Positions 16,910 through 27,000 of a stretch of DNA of 64,000 bases are shown here, one piece after another (positions within the stretch are counted from its first letter, which is position 1; each line of letters opens with the position of its first letter). This DNA comes from Micromonospora cathayae (GTDB lineage Bacteria > Actinomycetota > Actinomycetes > Mycobacteriales > Micromonosporaceae). The notes under the pieces are model-generated. The model was not told the origin of the DNA. It made no database searches and saw nothing but the letters and a program-made list of their open reading frames with translations. The DNA lies in assembly GCF_028993575.1 (NCBI RefSeq), contig NZ_CP118615.1:5919001-5983000 (forward strand), in the 5' to 3' direction. The translations under genes were made by a program, and so were the position numbers.

Positions 16910-16943
16910 AACGGGCCCGGAGCCGGACGGCTCCGGGCCCGTT
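16910..16943. terminator. Strong hairpin terminator between convergent genes
   Basis: A 15-bp perfect stem (AACGGGCCCGGAGCC pairing with its complement) closes a four-base GGAC loop, immediately after the esterase stop and 28 bases before the stop of the opposing peptidase gene. It can serve both directions. Confidence 0.8.
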
Positions 16944-16970
16944 CCGGACGGCCCGACGGGGCGGCGTGCC

Positions 16971-17801
16971 TCAGCCGATGCCGTCGACGGCGGCCCTGAG
17001 CGCACTGATCGACGGGTCCCAGCTGAAGTTCAGCACGGGGATGCCGGAAGCGGCGGCGTTGCTGTCGCCCCCGAGGACCACTGCGCGCGGCTTACCGGTG
17101 CCCTGGGGGACCACGAGGTACCAGTTGCCCTTCACGTTCGCGATGAACACTTCGTCTACCTCCTGGTCGGGCGGGTTCGGGTTGGCGACGTCCCCGACGT
17201 GGTTCTCGAAGTCCACCGTCGCGGCGAAGTTCGTCGGGCTGCCGGTGTTCAGCCAGAGACTCGTGTGCACGTGCGGTCCGACACCCTGGTCACTGCCGTA
17301 CGCCGAGGCGCCGGAGTAGGCGATCGGCTGGCCCCGCGACACCCGTTGGCCGGTGGCGACGGTGATCCTCGACAGGTGCAGGTGCCGGGTGTAGTTGCCG
17401 TCGTCATGGGCCATCCCGACGACGCGTCCGGTCGCGGTGGAGGTGTCGGTCTTCACGTAACGGATCGTGCCGTTCGCCGCGGCCACCACGGGGGTACCGG
17501 TGCCGACCGCGTAGTCGGTGCCCGGCTCGCCCGAGGGCGGCGTCCGGTTCCGGTGGTCCTGCCAGGAGCTCGAGATCCGGACGTTTCCGCACGGCCGTTG
17601 ATAACTGCCGGCAGCCTGGGCGGACCCGGGCAGCAGAGCGAAGGCGGCCGACACCCCGGAGGCCGCCAACGCGGCGCTGGTGATGAACCCCCGCCTGGAG
17701 AGCGCGCGCAGGTAGGCGACGCCACCGAGATCCTCGGGCGGCAGGTCACCGGGGCCGACCTGCCGAGGAGGATCAGGGTGGGACTCCCCACTGAGGATCA
17801 T
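16971..17801 (-). CDS. Tat-exported M23-family peptidase
   Basis: The 276-residue protein has a 34-residue lead and then a twin-arginine signal (SRRGFITS, hydrophobic core, cleavage after AQA near residue 63). The mature part is a LytM/M23 domain: EPGTDYAVGTGTPV near residues 94-107, HLHLSRI and the HxH zinc motif GPHVHTSLW. The first zinc histidine of the usual HxGxD motif is glutamate here (EPGTD); a histidine in QDHRNR, some dozen residues before, may substitute, as in a subgroup of actinobacterial/phage enzymes with PPSxEPGTD. A further C-terminal extension of about 60 residues is unassigned. It should hydrolyse peptidoglycan cross-links outside the cell. ATG 17801 is used; a TTG lies one codon upstream. 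Confidence 0.82.
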   Translation of the reverse strand: MILSGESHPDPPRQVGPGDLPPEDLGGVAYLRALSRRGFITSAALAASGVSAAFALLPGSAQAAGSYQRPCGNVRISSSWQDHRNRTPPSGEPGTDYAVGTGTPVVAAANGTIRYVKTDTSTATGRVVGMAHDDGNYTRHLHLSRITVATGQRVSRGQPIAYSGASAYGSDQGVGPHVHTSLWLNTGSPTNFAATVDFENHVGDVANPNPPDQEVDEVFIANVKGNWYLVVPQGTGKPRAVVLGGDSNAAASGIPVLNFSWDPSISALRAAVDGIG

Positions 17802-17844
17802 CAATGCAACCTAAGGCCACGAGCGGTGAAGGACAAGGGTTTCC

Positions 17845-18924
17845 CTACGGGCGATCGCCGACGGCGCTGCGGGGCGGGGCGGTGGTCGGGCCCAGGGTGT
17901 GCGCGCAGGGCAGCAGCACCTGCCGCTCGTGGTCGCCGGCCGGGTCGTTGAGCAGGGTGGCGAGCATGCGTACGGCCCGCCGGCCCATCGCGTTGCGGGG
18001 GATGTTCAGCGATGCCCACCGGCTGGGGCCGAACTCGCCGCCCGGGTCGTCGACGAGCAGCACGACGGACAGGTCGGCGGGAATGGCCAGCCCCCGGAGG
18101 CTGGCCATGGCGGCCAGGACCCGCAGCAGGCTGACCGACTCGACCAGGACCGCGGTGGCCCCACCGGCGACCGCCGTGTCCAGCCACTGCGCGGTGAGCT
18201 GGTCGGGACGGGTGAACGCCGGGGCGGGAACCGGCAGGCCGAAACGGTCGAGGGCGGCGGCGAAGCCCTCCCAGCGGTCCACCTGGGGTTCGTGTCGGGT
18301 GGTCTCGCCGAGATAGGCGAAGCCACGGTGGCCGAGCGCGACGAGGTCGTCGACGATCCGGCCGGTGGCCGACCGGTAGTCGCCACCGACGTAGCACATG
18401 TCGACACCGGGCATCTCCCGCCGGCCGATGTAGACGTACGGGTGGCCGTCCTCGGCGAGCCGGAGCAGGTCGTCGCGGTTGGCGTGGTGGCCGAGCAGGA
18501 CGCTGCCGGCCGCCTGGCCCAGCGCGTTCACGCCGTCACGGTAGATCCGGCGTACGCCGTTCTCGTCGCGGGCGGCGGTGAACAGCACGAGGTTGCAGCC
18601 TTCGAGTCCGGCCTGCTCCTCGATGCCCTGGAGGAACTCGAAGTAGTAGTCGCCGGCGCTGGTGGGGAAGATCGGCTCGAAGGTGTGCACGCCCATCAGG
18701 TACGGCGCGACGGCATGTCGTTCGACGCCGGCCCGTGGCGGGTTGGCGGTGGTCGTCCGGTAGCCGAGGCGGCGCGCGACGCCGAGCACCCGGCGTTGGG
18801 TGTCCGGTGAGATCCGGCTGAGGTCGCCCGCGCCGCGCAGCACCATGGACACGGTGGACTGTGACACCCCGGCCTCGCGGGCGATGTCGGCCTGCCGCGA
18901 GGTCTGCCCCCGTCGATTGCTCAC
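17845..18924 (-). CDS. LacI-family transcriptional regulator
   Basis: The 359-residue protein has an N-terminal LacI helix-turn-helix (ADIAREAGVSQSTVSMVLRG at residues 13-32) with the hinge helix at RRVLGVARRLGY. A periplasmic-binding-protein-like effector domain follows. GTG 18924 is preceded by GAGAGGAAACGGA. It ends 44 bases before the peptidase gene and begins 17 bases after the stop of the FAD oxidoreductase gene upstream, with which it is probably co-transcribed. It is the obvious candidate to control the carbohydrate island from 18.9 to 33.3 kb and perhaps the GTTATCGATAAC-type sites near 15.1-15.3 kb. The effector sugar is unknown. Confidence 0.9.
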   Translation of the reverse strand: MSNRRGQTSRQADIAREAGVSQSTVSMVLRGAGDLSRISPDTQRRVLGVARRLGYRTTTANPPRAGVERHAVAPYLMGVHTFEPIFPTSAGDYYFEFLQGIEEQAGLEGCNLVLFTAARDENGVRRIYRDGVNALGQAAGSVLLGHHANRDDLLRLAEDGHPYVYIGRREMPGVDMCYVGGDYRSATGRIVDDLVALGHRGFAYLGETTRHEPQVDRWEGFAAALDRFGLPVPAPAFTRPDQLTAQWLDTAVAGGATAVLVESVSLLRVLAAMASLRGLAIPADLSVVLLVDDPGGEFGPSRWASLNIPRNAMGRRAVRMLATLLNDPAGDHERQVLLPCAHTLGPTTAPPRSAVGDRP

Positions 18925-18940
18925 TCCGTTTCCTCTCCGG

Positions 18941-20494
18941 TCACGCCGACGGCGGCCACGTCAGCACCGATCCACCGCGTAGCAGGGCCTTACGCAGCGT
19001 CTCATAGTCGACCTCGGGTACCGAAACCCTGCGCTCGACGGCCTGGGCGGCGGCGTAGCCGGCGGCCTCGCCGACCATCATGAACACCGGTTCCATCCGG
19101 GCCGAGGAGAACGCCACGTGTGAGGCCGACAGGGCCCAGGTGACCAGCAGGTTCGCGCACTCGTCCGACTGCGGGACGATCGACCGGTACGGCACGCCGA
19201 ACGGCACGGTGACCGGGTGCTGGACGTTGCCCTCGTTGCGGGGCCGGCCGTCGACGAGTACCCGCTTGGTGTTGTGCGAGTCCATCACGTAGGAGGCGAG
19301 GGCGACCGGGTCGGCGGCGGCGATCCGGCCGGACGCGTCGTGCTGGGTGATGACGTAGCTCGACACCATCCGTCGGGCCTCCCGCACGTACAACTGGTGC
19401 GGCCAGTGGGCGGTGCCGGTGAACTCGGCCGGGGCCAGGCCGTAGCGCCGGGTGTCCTCCCGGACAGCCGCCGGCAGCCGGGGGTCGGTGGCCATGAAGT
19501 GCAGCAGGCCCGCCTGGTAGCGGACGTGGTCCTGGAAGATCTCCTCGCGCCGGGCGTAGCCGGCCTCGGGCCAGTCGTAGTTGGCGCCGATGTGGTCGGA
19601 GGAGACCGCGCCGTGGTTGTTCATGTCGAAGACGCCGGGGCGGACCTCGGTGGTGCGGCCGAACAGCTCGTACCCGCCGGCGTCGACGTAGCGGCGCAGC
19701 AGTTCGTACCGGTCGGGGTCGTAGCCCTCGGGTTCGGGGAACGGCAGCCGGCGGGCGGAGGTGGTGACGTGCAGCCGGAAGTTGTACGCCTGGACGCGGT
19801 GGTCGCCGGTGCCGATCGCCTCGTACGGGTCGGCGCTGATGCCGGGCAGCAGCCCGCTGGCCGGGCGGCCCGGTTCCCGCCACGGGTCGACGTCGAGGGT
19901 GAACTGGTGGTTGTCGCTGTACTGGACGCCGGCCAGCGGTTCGCCGTAGCGGTCCCGGGATTCCCGGCCGACCGTGTACGTCACGCCGGCCGCGGCCATC
20001 AGGTCGCCCTCGTACGACGCGTCGACGTAGACCGTGCCCCGGTACCGGTTGCCGTCGTCGGTGCGTAGCTCGGTGATCCGCCCGTCGGCCGTGGTGACGT
20101 CGGCGAGGTGCTGGCGGTGGCGGACCCGGACACCGGTGTCGCCCAACCAGCGGGCGAAGATCTCCTCGGCGACGTGCGCCTCGACGCCCCAGTGCGGGTC
20201 GGGGGCGTGGTAGGCGGCGGCGACCTGGGCGTAGAACCGGCGGGCGAGACCGCCGACGGTCTCCGGGCGGCCGACGTCGGTGGTGCCGAGTCCGGCGGCG
20301 CTCATGCCGCCGAGGTGGTCGTCGAAGGCGAGCAGCAGCACCGACATCCCCTCCTGGGCGGCGCGCACGGCCGTGGCGACACCGCCGGAGGTCGCGCCGT
20401 AGACGACGACGTCGGCGTGGGTCGGCTCGGCGTCGTGCGCGGTGACCGGCGGGAGGTGGTAGCGCAACCCGGGCAGCGCTGGTGCGGTCTTCAT
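18941..20494 (-). CDS. PF12831-type FAD-dependent oxidoreductase (first of three paralogues)
   Basis: The 517-residue protein has an N-terminal dinucleotide-binding fold with GATSGGVATAVRAAQEG near residues 35-51, HLGGMSAAGLGTTD near 62-75, a conserved VDASYEGDLMAAAG and a C-terminal FAD-closing SSARMEPVFMMVGEAAGYAA. These are the marks of the FAD-dependent oxidoreductase family often linked to glycan catabolism. No signal peptide is visible, so it is cytosolic. I chose ATG 20494; an ATG at 20512 six codons upstream is an alternative, and neither has a clear ribosome site. It is divergent from two paralogues and lies directly upstream of the LacI gene. The substrate is unknown; a sugar hydroxyl or C-glycoside is inferred from context. 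Confidence 0.85.
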   Translation of the reverse strand: MKTAPALPGLRYHLPPVTAHDAEPTHADVVVYGATSGGVATAVRAAQEGMSVLLLAFDDHLGGMSAAGLGTTDVGRPETVGGLARRFYAQVAAAYHAPDPHWGVEAHVAEEIFARWLGDTGVRVRHRQHLADVTTADGRITELRTDDGNRYRGTVYVDASYEGDLMAAAGVTYTVGRESRDRYGEPLAGVQYSDNHQFTLDVDPWREPGRPASGLLPGISADPYEAIGTGDHRVQAYNFRLHVTTSARRLPFPEPEGYDPDRYELLRRYVDAGGYELFGRTTEVRPGVFDMNNHGAVSSDHIGANYDWPEAGYARREEIFQDHVRYQAGLLHFMATDPRLPAAVREDTRRYGLAPAEFTGTAHWPHQLYVREARRMVSSYVITQHDASGRIAAADPVALASYVMDSHNTKRVLVDGRPRNEGNVQHPVTVPFGVPYRSIVPQSDECANLLVTWALSASHVAFSSARMEPVFMMVGEAAGYAAAQAVERRVSVPEVDYETLRKALLRGGSVLTWPPSA

Positions 20495-20593
20495 GGTCTG
20501 CGTTTCTAACATGTTGCGGACCGGTTGGGAATCGCTAATAAAAGCTAATCGCAAGTTACCGCATCGTCACCGAAACTCCTGGCTGTGCGCGTC

Positions 20594-20653
20594 TTGACAT
20601 TCCGGCGATGGCGAGATGTAACGTACTCGCAATCGATCGGGAGCGAATCGATC
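20594..20653 (+). promoter_or_regulatory. Promoter with two ATCGAT-core operator boxes in the divergent region
   Basis: TTGACA at 20594-20599 followed at 17 bases by TGTAAC gives a plausible sigma-A-type promoter for the plus-strand operon. Just downstream, AATCGATC occurs at 20631-20638 and again at 20646-20653, 15 bases apart. Each contains the ATCGAT core also present in GTTATCGATAAC near 15.28 kb. The layout fits LacI repression at the start site. Nearby, GCTAAT is repeated at about 20534 and 20544 on the side of the minus-strand gene. Confidence 0.45.
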
Positions 20654-20686
20654 AGCAGATATTAGCAGACGCGAGGAGCGCGCAGC

Positions 20687-22375
20687 ATGGGTCATCCCTC
20701 CGAACGGCACACCGACCTACTCGTGGTCGGCGGCGGGCTCGGCGGCGTCGCCGCCGCGCGGACCGCCGCCCGGCTCGGGCTGCGGGTCGTGCTGGCCGAG
20801 GAGACCGACTGGCTCGGCGGCCAGCTCACCGCCCAGTCGGTGCCGTCCGACGAGCACCCGTGGATCGAGTCCGGCCACACCTCGCCCGGCTACCACGAGC
20901 TGCGCACCCGGATCCGGGACTACTACCGGCGCAACTACCCGCTGCGGCCGGCCGCCGTCGAGCTGCCGACCCTCAACCCGGGCCTGGGCAACGTGAGCCG
21001 GCTCTGCCACGAACCGCGGGTCGGCGTCGCCGTCATCGACGAGATGCTGGCCGGCTACCGCTCGGCCGACCGGATCAGCGTGCTGTACGAGCACGTCCCG
21101 GTCGCCGCGACCACCGACGGCGACCGGATCACCGCGGTGACCCTGGAGAACCGCCGCACCGGCACCCGGACGACCGTCACCGCGCCGTTCGTCGTCGACG
21201 CCACCGAACTCGGCGACCTGCTGGACCTGGCCGGCGTCGAGCACGTCGTCGGCGCCGAGTCGCAGGCCGAGACCGGCGAGCCGTACGCGTCGCCGGTCGC
21301 CGACCCGACCGACCAGCAGGCGATCACCTGGTGCTTCCCGCTGGAGTACCGCCCCGGCGAGGAGCACGTCGTCGACCGGCCGGCCTCGTACGACCACTGG
21401 AAGACACACGTCGACCCGTTCTGGCCCGGACCGCAGCTGTCCTGGGAGAAGATCGACATCCACACCATGAAGGGGCGGACCAACCGCATCTTCGAGGGCG
21501 ACCTGGACGGCGTGCACCTGCCGGACCTGTGGCACTTCCGGCGGATCCGGGCCCGCAGCCAGTTCGACCCCGCCCTGGTCGACACCGACATCACCCTGGT
21601 CAACTGGCCCAACATCGACTACTGGGAGTCGCCGCTGGTCGGCGCGGACATCGACCAGGCCGCCCGGCAGACCGCGCTGCGCCGGTGCCGCGAGCTGTCG
21701 CTGTCGTACCTGCACTGGATGCAGACCGAGGCGCCCCGCCCGGACGGCGGACACGGGTACCCGGGGCTGCGGCTGCGCCCCGACCTGACCGGCACCGACG
21801 ACGGGCTGGCCAAGAGCGCGTACATCCGGGAATCACGGCGGATCAAAGCCCGGTTCACCGTGCTGGAGCAGCACGTGGCCGTGGTCGACCGCCCCGACGG
21901 CGCCGGCGCGGTCGTCTTCCCCGACTCGGTCGGCATCGGCCACTACAACATCGACCTGCACCCGAGCACCGCCGGCGTCAACTACGTCAACCTGGAGTGC
22001 TACCCGTTCCAGATCCCGCTCGGCGCGCTGGTCCCGGTCCGCGTCCGCAACCTGCTGCCGGCCAACAAGAACATCGGCACCACGCACATCACCAACGGCT
22101 GCTACCGGCTGCACCCCGTCGAGTGGAGCATCGGCGAGGCGGTCGGCGCGCTGGCCGCGTACTGCGTCACCGCACACAGCGAGCCGCACGCGGTCGCCGA
22201 CTCCCCGGAGCGCACCGCCGACGTGCAGCGCCTGCTGGCCGACACCCTCGGCATCCCGACCGCCTGGCCGGACGAGATCCGCCGGATGCGACCGTCGCAG
22301 GCGGCCAGGGGTGCGACGCCGGTCCTGGCCAAGCCGCGCCAGCGCAGCGTGCCGGCCGTGACCCGGACCATCTGA
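20687..22375 (+). CDS. PF12831-type FAD-dependent oxidoreductase (second paralogue)
   Basis: The 562-residue protein starts at ATG 20687 behind GAGGAG. The FAD motif VVGGGLGGVAAARTAARLG is at residues 13-31, and WLGGQLTAQSVPSDEH near 46-61 takes the place of the HLGGM motif. VDATELGDLL and a C-terminal NKNIGTTHITNG/SIGEAVGALAAY region complete the family pattern. It is less like the other two copies and has a longer central substrate domain. No export signal is visible. It is first in a run of plus-strand genes ending with the transporter and beta-helix genes, so it probably acts on an imported sugar derivative. Confidence 0.85.
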   Translation: MGHPSERHTDLLVVGGGLGGVAAARTAARLGLRVVLAEETDWLGGQLTAQSVPSDEHPWIESGHTSPGYHELRTRIRDYYRRNYPLRPAAVELPTLNPGLGNVSRLCHEPRVGVAVIDEMLAGYRSADRISVLYEHVPVAATTDGDRITAVTLENRRTGTRTTVTAPFVVDATELGDLLDLAGVEHVVGAESQAETGEPYASPVADPTDQQAITWCFPLEYRPGEEHVVDRPASYDHWKTHVDPFWPGPQLSWEKIDIHTMKGRTNRIFEGDLDGVHLPDLWHFRRIRARSQFDPALVDTDITLVNWPNIDYWESPLVGADIDQAARQTALRRCRELSLSYLHWMQTEAPRPDGGHGYPGLRLRPDLTGTDDGLAKSAYIRESRRIKARFTVLEQHVAVVDRPDGAGAVVFPDSVGIGHYNIDLHPSTAGVNYVNLECYPFQIPLGALVPVRVRNLLPANKNIGTTHITNGCYRLHPVEWSIGEAVGALAAYCVTAHSEPHAVADSPERTADVQRLLADTLGIPTAWPDEIRRMRPSQAARGATPVLAKPRQRSVPAVTRTI

Positions 22376-22466
22376 CCCCCGCCCGCCACCCCAGAACGCC
22401 GCCACCCCAGAACGCCGTGAAACCCGAACGCCGCGACCCGCGACGCTCCGAAAGGACCCGCCGGAC

Positions 22467-23999
22467 ATGCCGACCCCCGAGCCCACCCCCGCCGACGACG
22501 GGTACGACGTCATCATCTACGGCGCCAGCCTCGCCGGCATCATGGCGGCGCTGCGGCTGCGCCTGCGCGGCCTGAGCAGCCTGATCCTGGAACCCACCGG
22601 ACACGTCGGCGGCATCGTGGCCGGCGGCCTGGTCAAGACCGACACACCGAACGTCGCCGAGGCGCTCGCCGGGCTGACCCTGACCCGGTTCTTCGCGGGC
22701 ATCGGCGCGGAGTACGGCCACGACGGCCCCGAGTACCGCTTCGAGCCGAAGGTCGCCGAGCGGGTCTCCCGGCAGTTGCTCGACGAGGCCAAGGCGACCG
22801 TGCTGCTGCACGAGCGGATCCACGGACCCGACGACGTCGAGGTCAGCGGCCGGCGGATCCGGGGCGTCCGCACCACCCGGGGCTGGCGTCGGGCCCGGTT
22901 CTTCATCGACGCGTCGTACGAGGGCGACCTGATGGCCGCCGCCGGGGTGCCGTACACGTTCGGCCGGGAACCCCGCGCCACCTACGACGAGCCGTTCGCC
23001 GGCTTCCAACCGGTGCAGGCGTACCGCAAGCGGGGGTTCACCCCGAACACCCTGTACCCGGTCCGGCCGGTGCCGGACCTCGCCGCCGGTGACGGCGACG
23101 ACAAGACGCAGGCGTACAACTTCCGGGGCGTGCTGTCGACGAACGCCGACCGGATCCCGTTCCCCCGGCCGGACGACTACGACCCGGCCCGGTACACGTA
23201 CCTCGGGCAGCTGCTGCGGCAGCGGCGACTGCCCGGCCTGTCGTCGATCGTCACGCACACCGCGCTGCTGCCCAACGGCAAGTACCAGACCAACCAGGCG
23301 CTCTACTTCGGCTTCGACCTGCCCGGCGCGAACTGGGACTACCCGGACGGCAGCTGGCGGCGGCGCGAGGAGATCATCGCCGAGCAGGTGGCCTGGCACC
23401 AGGGGCAGCTCTACTGGCTGGCCAACGACCCGTCGCTGCCGGAGTCGTTCCGGGCCGACGCGCAGACCTTCGGCCTGCCACCGGACGAGTTCGTGGACAG
23501 CCCGTACGGGCCGGGCTTCCCGCACGCCCTCTACATCCGCGAGGCCCGCCGGATGATCGGCGCGACCGTGCTGACCCAGCACGACCTGCTCAAGCCGAAC
23601 AACACCAAGGCCCGCCCGGTCTGCTGCTGGAAGTACGGCATGGACAGCCATCTGGTGCAGTACTACGCCGAGGGCGACGACACGGTCGTCGGCGAGGGCA
23701 CGCTCAGCGGCGACGAGACCAACCCGCCGGTCGACCTGTACCAGATGCCGGCCGAGTGCCTGTTCCCGGCGCGCGGCGGGATCGAGAACATCACCGTCGG
23801 CATCTGCTTCTCGGCCAGCCACGTCGGCTACACCTCGCCCCGGATGGAACCCAACTACGGGATGCTCGGCGAGGCGTGCGGCGAACTCGCCGCCCAGTCG
23901 CTCGCCACCGGCCGACCGGTGCAGGAGTACGGGTACGCCGAACTGGCCGCCGCCCTGGTCGAACACGGCAGCGTGCTCAGCCTGCCCGGACTGGACTGA
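22467..23999 (+). CDS. PF12831-type FAD-dependent oxidoreductase (third paralogue)
   Basis: The 510-residue protein begins at ATG 22467 after AAAGGA. It shows the dinucleotide motif YGASLAGIMAALRLRLRG near residues 14-31, GHVGGIVAGGLVKTD near 46-60, IDASYEGDLMAAAGVPYTFG and a closing SSA-like TSPRMEPNYGMLGEACGELAA. It is clearly closer to the 18941-20494 paralogue than to its immediate neighbour, since both keep the ASYEGDLMAAAG segment and the REARRM motif. It is cytosolic by lack of a signal. It is five bases from the GH38-type gene, so co-translation with a glycosidase is likely and a role in preparing the glycoside for cleavage is inferred. Confidence 0.85.
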   Translation: MPTPEPTPADDGYDVIIYGASLAGIMAALRLRLRGLSSLILEPTGHVGGIVAGGLVKTDTPNVAEALAGLTLTRFFAGIGAEYGHDGPEYRFEPKVAERVSRQLLDEAKATVLLHERIHGPDDVEVSGRRIRGVRTTRGWRRARFFIDASYEGDLMAAAGVPYTFGREPRATYDEPFAGFQPVQAYRKRGFTPNTLYPVRPVPDLAAGDGDDKTQAYNFRGVLSTNADRIPFPRPDDYDPARYTYLGQLLRQRRLPGLSSIVTHTALLPNGKYQTNQALYFGFDLPGANWDYPDGSWRRREEIIAEQVAWHQGQLYWLANDPSLPESFRADAQTFGLPPDEFVDSPYGPGFPHALYIREARRMIGATVLTQHDLLKPNNTKARPVCCWKYGMDSHLVQYYAEGDDTVVGEGTLSGDETNPPVDLYQMPAECLFPARGGIENITVGICFSASHVGYTSPRMEPNYGMLGEACGELAAQSLATGRPVQEYGYAELAAALVEHGSVLSLPGLD

Positions 24000-24004
24000 C
24001 GGCG

Positions 24005-27000
24005 ATGTTCCCGCTGACCCTCGCCGTACCCGGCGTCGACCTGCCGGCCTTCCAGCCGGGGCCGCTCAACGCGTCCACCGGTTGGCAGCCGCACCGCGTC
24101 GAACTGCCGGTGCGGATCGGCGCCGACCACGCCGCCGGCTGGCTGCTGCGGCTGGAGTTCGCCGCCGGGCACGGACCCTGCCCCGACCTGGAGATCGACA
24201 TCGACGGCGTACACCGGGGGTTCTTCCACCCGACGGTGCGCCGCGAGGACCGGTCGGAGACCTACCGGCACGGCCCGATCGCCGGTGACGTGCTGCTGGA
24301 GGTGCCGCTACCGGCCGAATGGCTGGCCGAGGGCGACCACGTCGTCACCGTCACCACCACCGTCGACCCGGCGGCGGCGACCGGGCCGGTCGAGCCGCCG
24401 GACGGCGAGCGACGCCGGCACCGGGAACAGTTCGGCAACCACTTCGGCAGCGGCATCACCTGGCACCGGCTCACCCTCGACCAGACCGCGCCGCCCCCGG
24501 CCGGGATCGACGTCGACCTCACCCCCACCCCGCTGTACCTGGACCGCGACGGGGAACTGCACGAACTGGTCGAGCTGACCGTCTCGGTACCGGCCGGCAC
24601 GCCCGGCTGGCCCCGGTTCGCCCGGGTCGTGCTCGCCGGCCACCGCTACGAGTTCGACCTGCGGCGTCCCGGCCGCGACTTCGGCCAGGTACGGGTCAGG
24701 TTCGCGGTGCCCGTCTTCGACACGACCACCGCCGAGGTGCGCGTCGACGACGTACCGGCCGGGGTCTTCGACCTGGTCGCGGCCCGGCGGTGGACCCTGC
24801 ACCTGGTCCCGCACGTGCACCTGGACGTCGGCTACACCGACGTGCAGGGCAAGGTCCTCGAACTGCACAGCCGCAACCTCGACCGGGCGTTGGACGCGCT
24901 CGACCACGACCCCGGCTTCGCGTTCTCCGTCGACGGGTCGCTGGTCGTCGACCAGTACCTGGCGACCCGCTCGGCGCAGCGGGCCGAGCGGATGCTGGCC
25001 GCGCTGCGCTCCGGCCGGCTGGCCGTGAACGCGTTCCACAGCCTGTTCCTGTCCGGCATCGCGTCGCTGGAGGAGGTGTACCGGGCGGCGTACCTGGCCA
25101 GCCGGCTCCGGGAACGCCACGGGGTGCCGGTGACGTACGCGAACCTGACCGACGTGCCGTCGTACAGCGCGGCCGTGCCGTCGATGCTGCGGGCGCTGGG
25201 CATCGACGCGTTCGTCGGCATCGAGAACCACCACCGTGGCGGCAACGCCGACAGCGACCTGCAACACCTGGCCAGCCCGGTGCTGTGGGAGGGCGTCGAC
25301 GGGGCCCGGGTGCTGACCCACTTCTCCGACACGTACTCCCAGCTGCGGTTCATGGTCGGCGACCCGCAGACGATCGTCGGCGGCGCGCACGCCCTGCCCC
25401 GGCTGCTGGCCCGCTACGACCGGCCCGACTACCTGCCGACCGACCTCGCGGTGATCGGCACCCACGCCGACAACGAGGACCTGGCCGACGGCGACGCCGG
25501 ATTCGCCGCCCGGTGGAACGCCCGGTACGCGTACCCGAGGATCCGGGTCTCCACCATGGAGGAGTACCTCGCCACCGTCCGGCCGCTGGCCGACCGGCTG
25601 CCGGTGTGGCGGGGCGACGGCGGCAGCTACTGGGAGGACGGCGTGGGCACCGGCGCGGCGGTCACCGCCGAGCACCGCCGGGTGCAGGCGCTGCTGCCGA
25701 CCGCCGAAGGGCTCGCCGCCCTGGTCGGGCTGGTCGACCCGGCCTACCGGCCGAACCGGGCCGCGCTGGACGCCGCCTGGGAGGGCGCGCTCTACGGCTG
25801 CGAACACACCTGGACCTGGGCGCACGGCACCGCCCACCCGCACGGGCAGCAGGTCGACGACCAACTGGACTGGAAACGGCACCAGGTGCACGGCGCGTAC
25901 CGGGGCGCGCTCGACGAGGTCCGCCGGGCCCTGAGCCAGCTCGGGGAGCTGGTCAGCACCGACGGCCCGACCCTGCTGGTGCACAATCCGCTGGGCTGGC
26001 GGCGGGACATCGAGGTGCGGGTGGAGACCGTCCGGGCCGACCCGGTCGGTCCGGACGGGCCACTGCCGGTCGAGGTGCTGGCCGAGTGCAACGGGCTGCG
26101 GACGCTGCGGGTGACCGTGCCGGACGTGCCCGCCTTCGGCTACCGGGCGCTGCCGATGGACGCCGCCCGGACGCTGTCGCCGGGCGAGGAGGCCGGCACC
26201 CCGGGCGGCGGGCCGAACGCGGTCGAGCCGGCGGACGGCTGGCGTCCGGTGCCGCCGACGCTGGTCACCGCCCGCTGGGAGGTCACCCTCGACCCCCGGA
26301 CCGGCGCGGTACGCGGGCTGCGGCACCGGGCCACCGGCCGGGACCTGCTGGACACCACGCGGTGGACCCTCGGGCAGGTGCTGTACGTGCTCGACGGCCC
26401 CGAGACGCTGACCCGTGGCGACGGCAGCGCGGCGTCGGCCGCCGGCGGCGGCGGCGCGGCGTCGACTGCCGACGGCAGCGCGCACGGTGGGCAGCCGCAT
26501 CACCATCCGCACAGCGGGCAGCCGCACCACCATGACCCCTACCCGCGCAGCACCCTGCTCGGTCGACGCCCGGACCGGAACCTGCCGGACCTGACGGTGC
26601 TGCCGGCGACGATGCGGCCGGTCGGGCTGCGCCGCACGTACGACGGCTGGCGGCTGCGGACCGTCGGCGACGCGCCGAGCCTGCCCCGGATCGAGGTCGA
26701 CGTGCTGCTGCGCGACACCGACGACCGGGTCGACGTGCTGGTCGACCTCGACAAGCGGCGGGTGCTGGCCAAGGAGTCGGTGTACGTGGCGTTCCCCTTC
26801 GCCGCCGCCGACCCGACGTTCCGGTACGACCGGCAGCAGGGCTGGATCGACCCGGCCACCGACCACGCGCCCGGCGCCTGCCACGACTGGTTCACCACCG
26901 CCTACGGGGTGCTCGTGCAGGACGGCGCCGACGGGCCCGCGGTGGCCTGGACCTCCGCCCACGCCCCGCTGTTCACCGCCGGGGACATCGTGCGCGGGCA

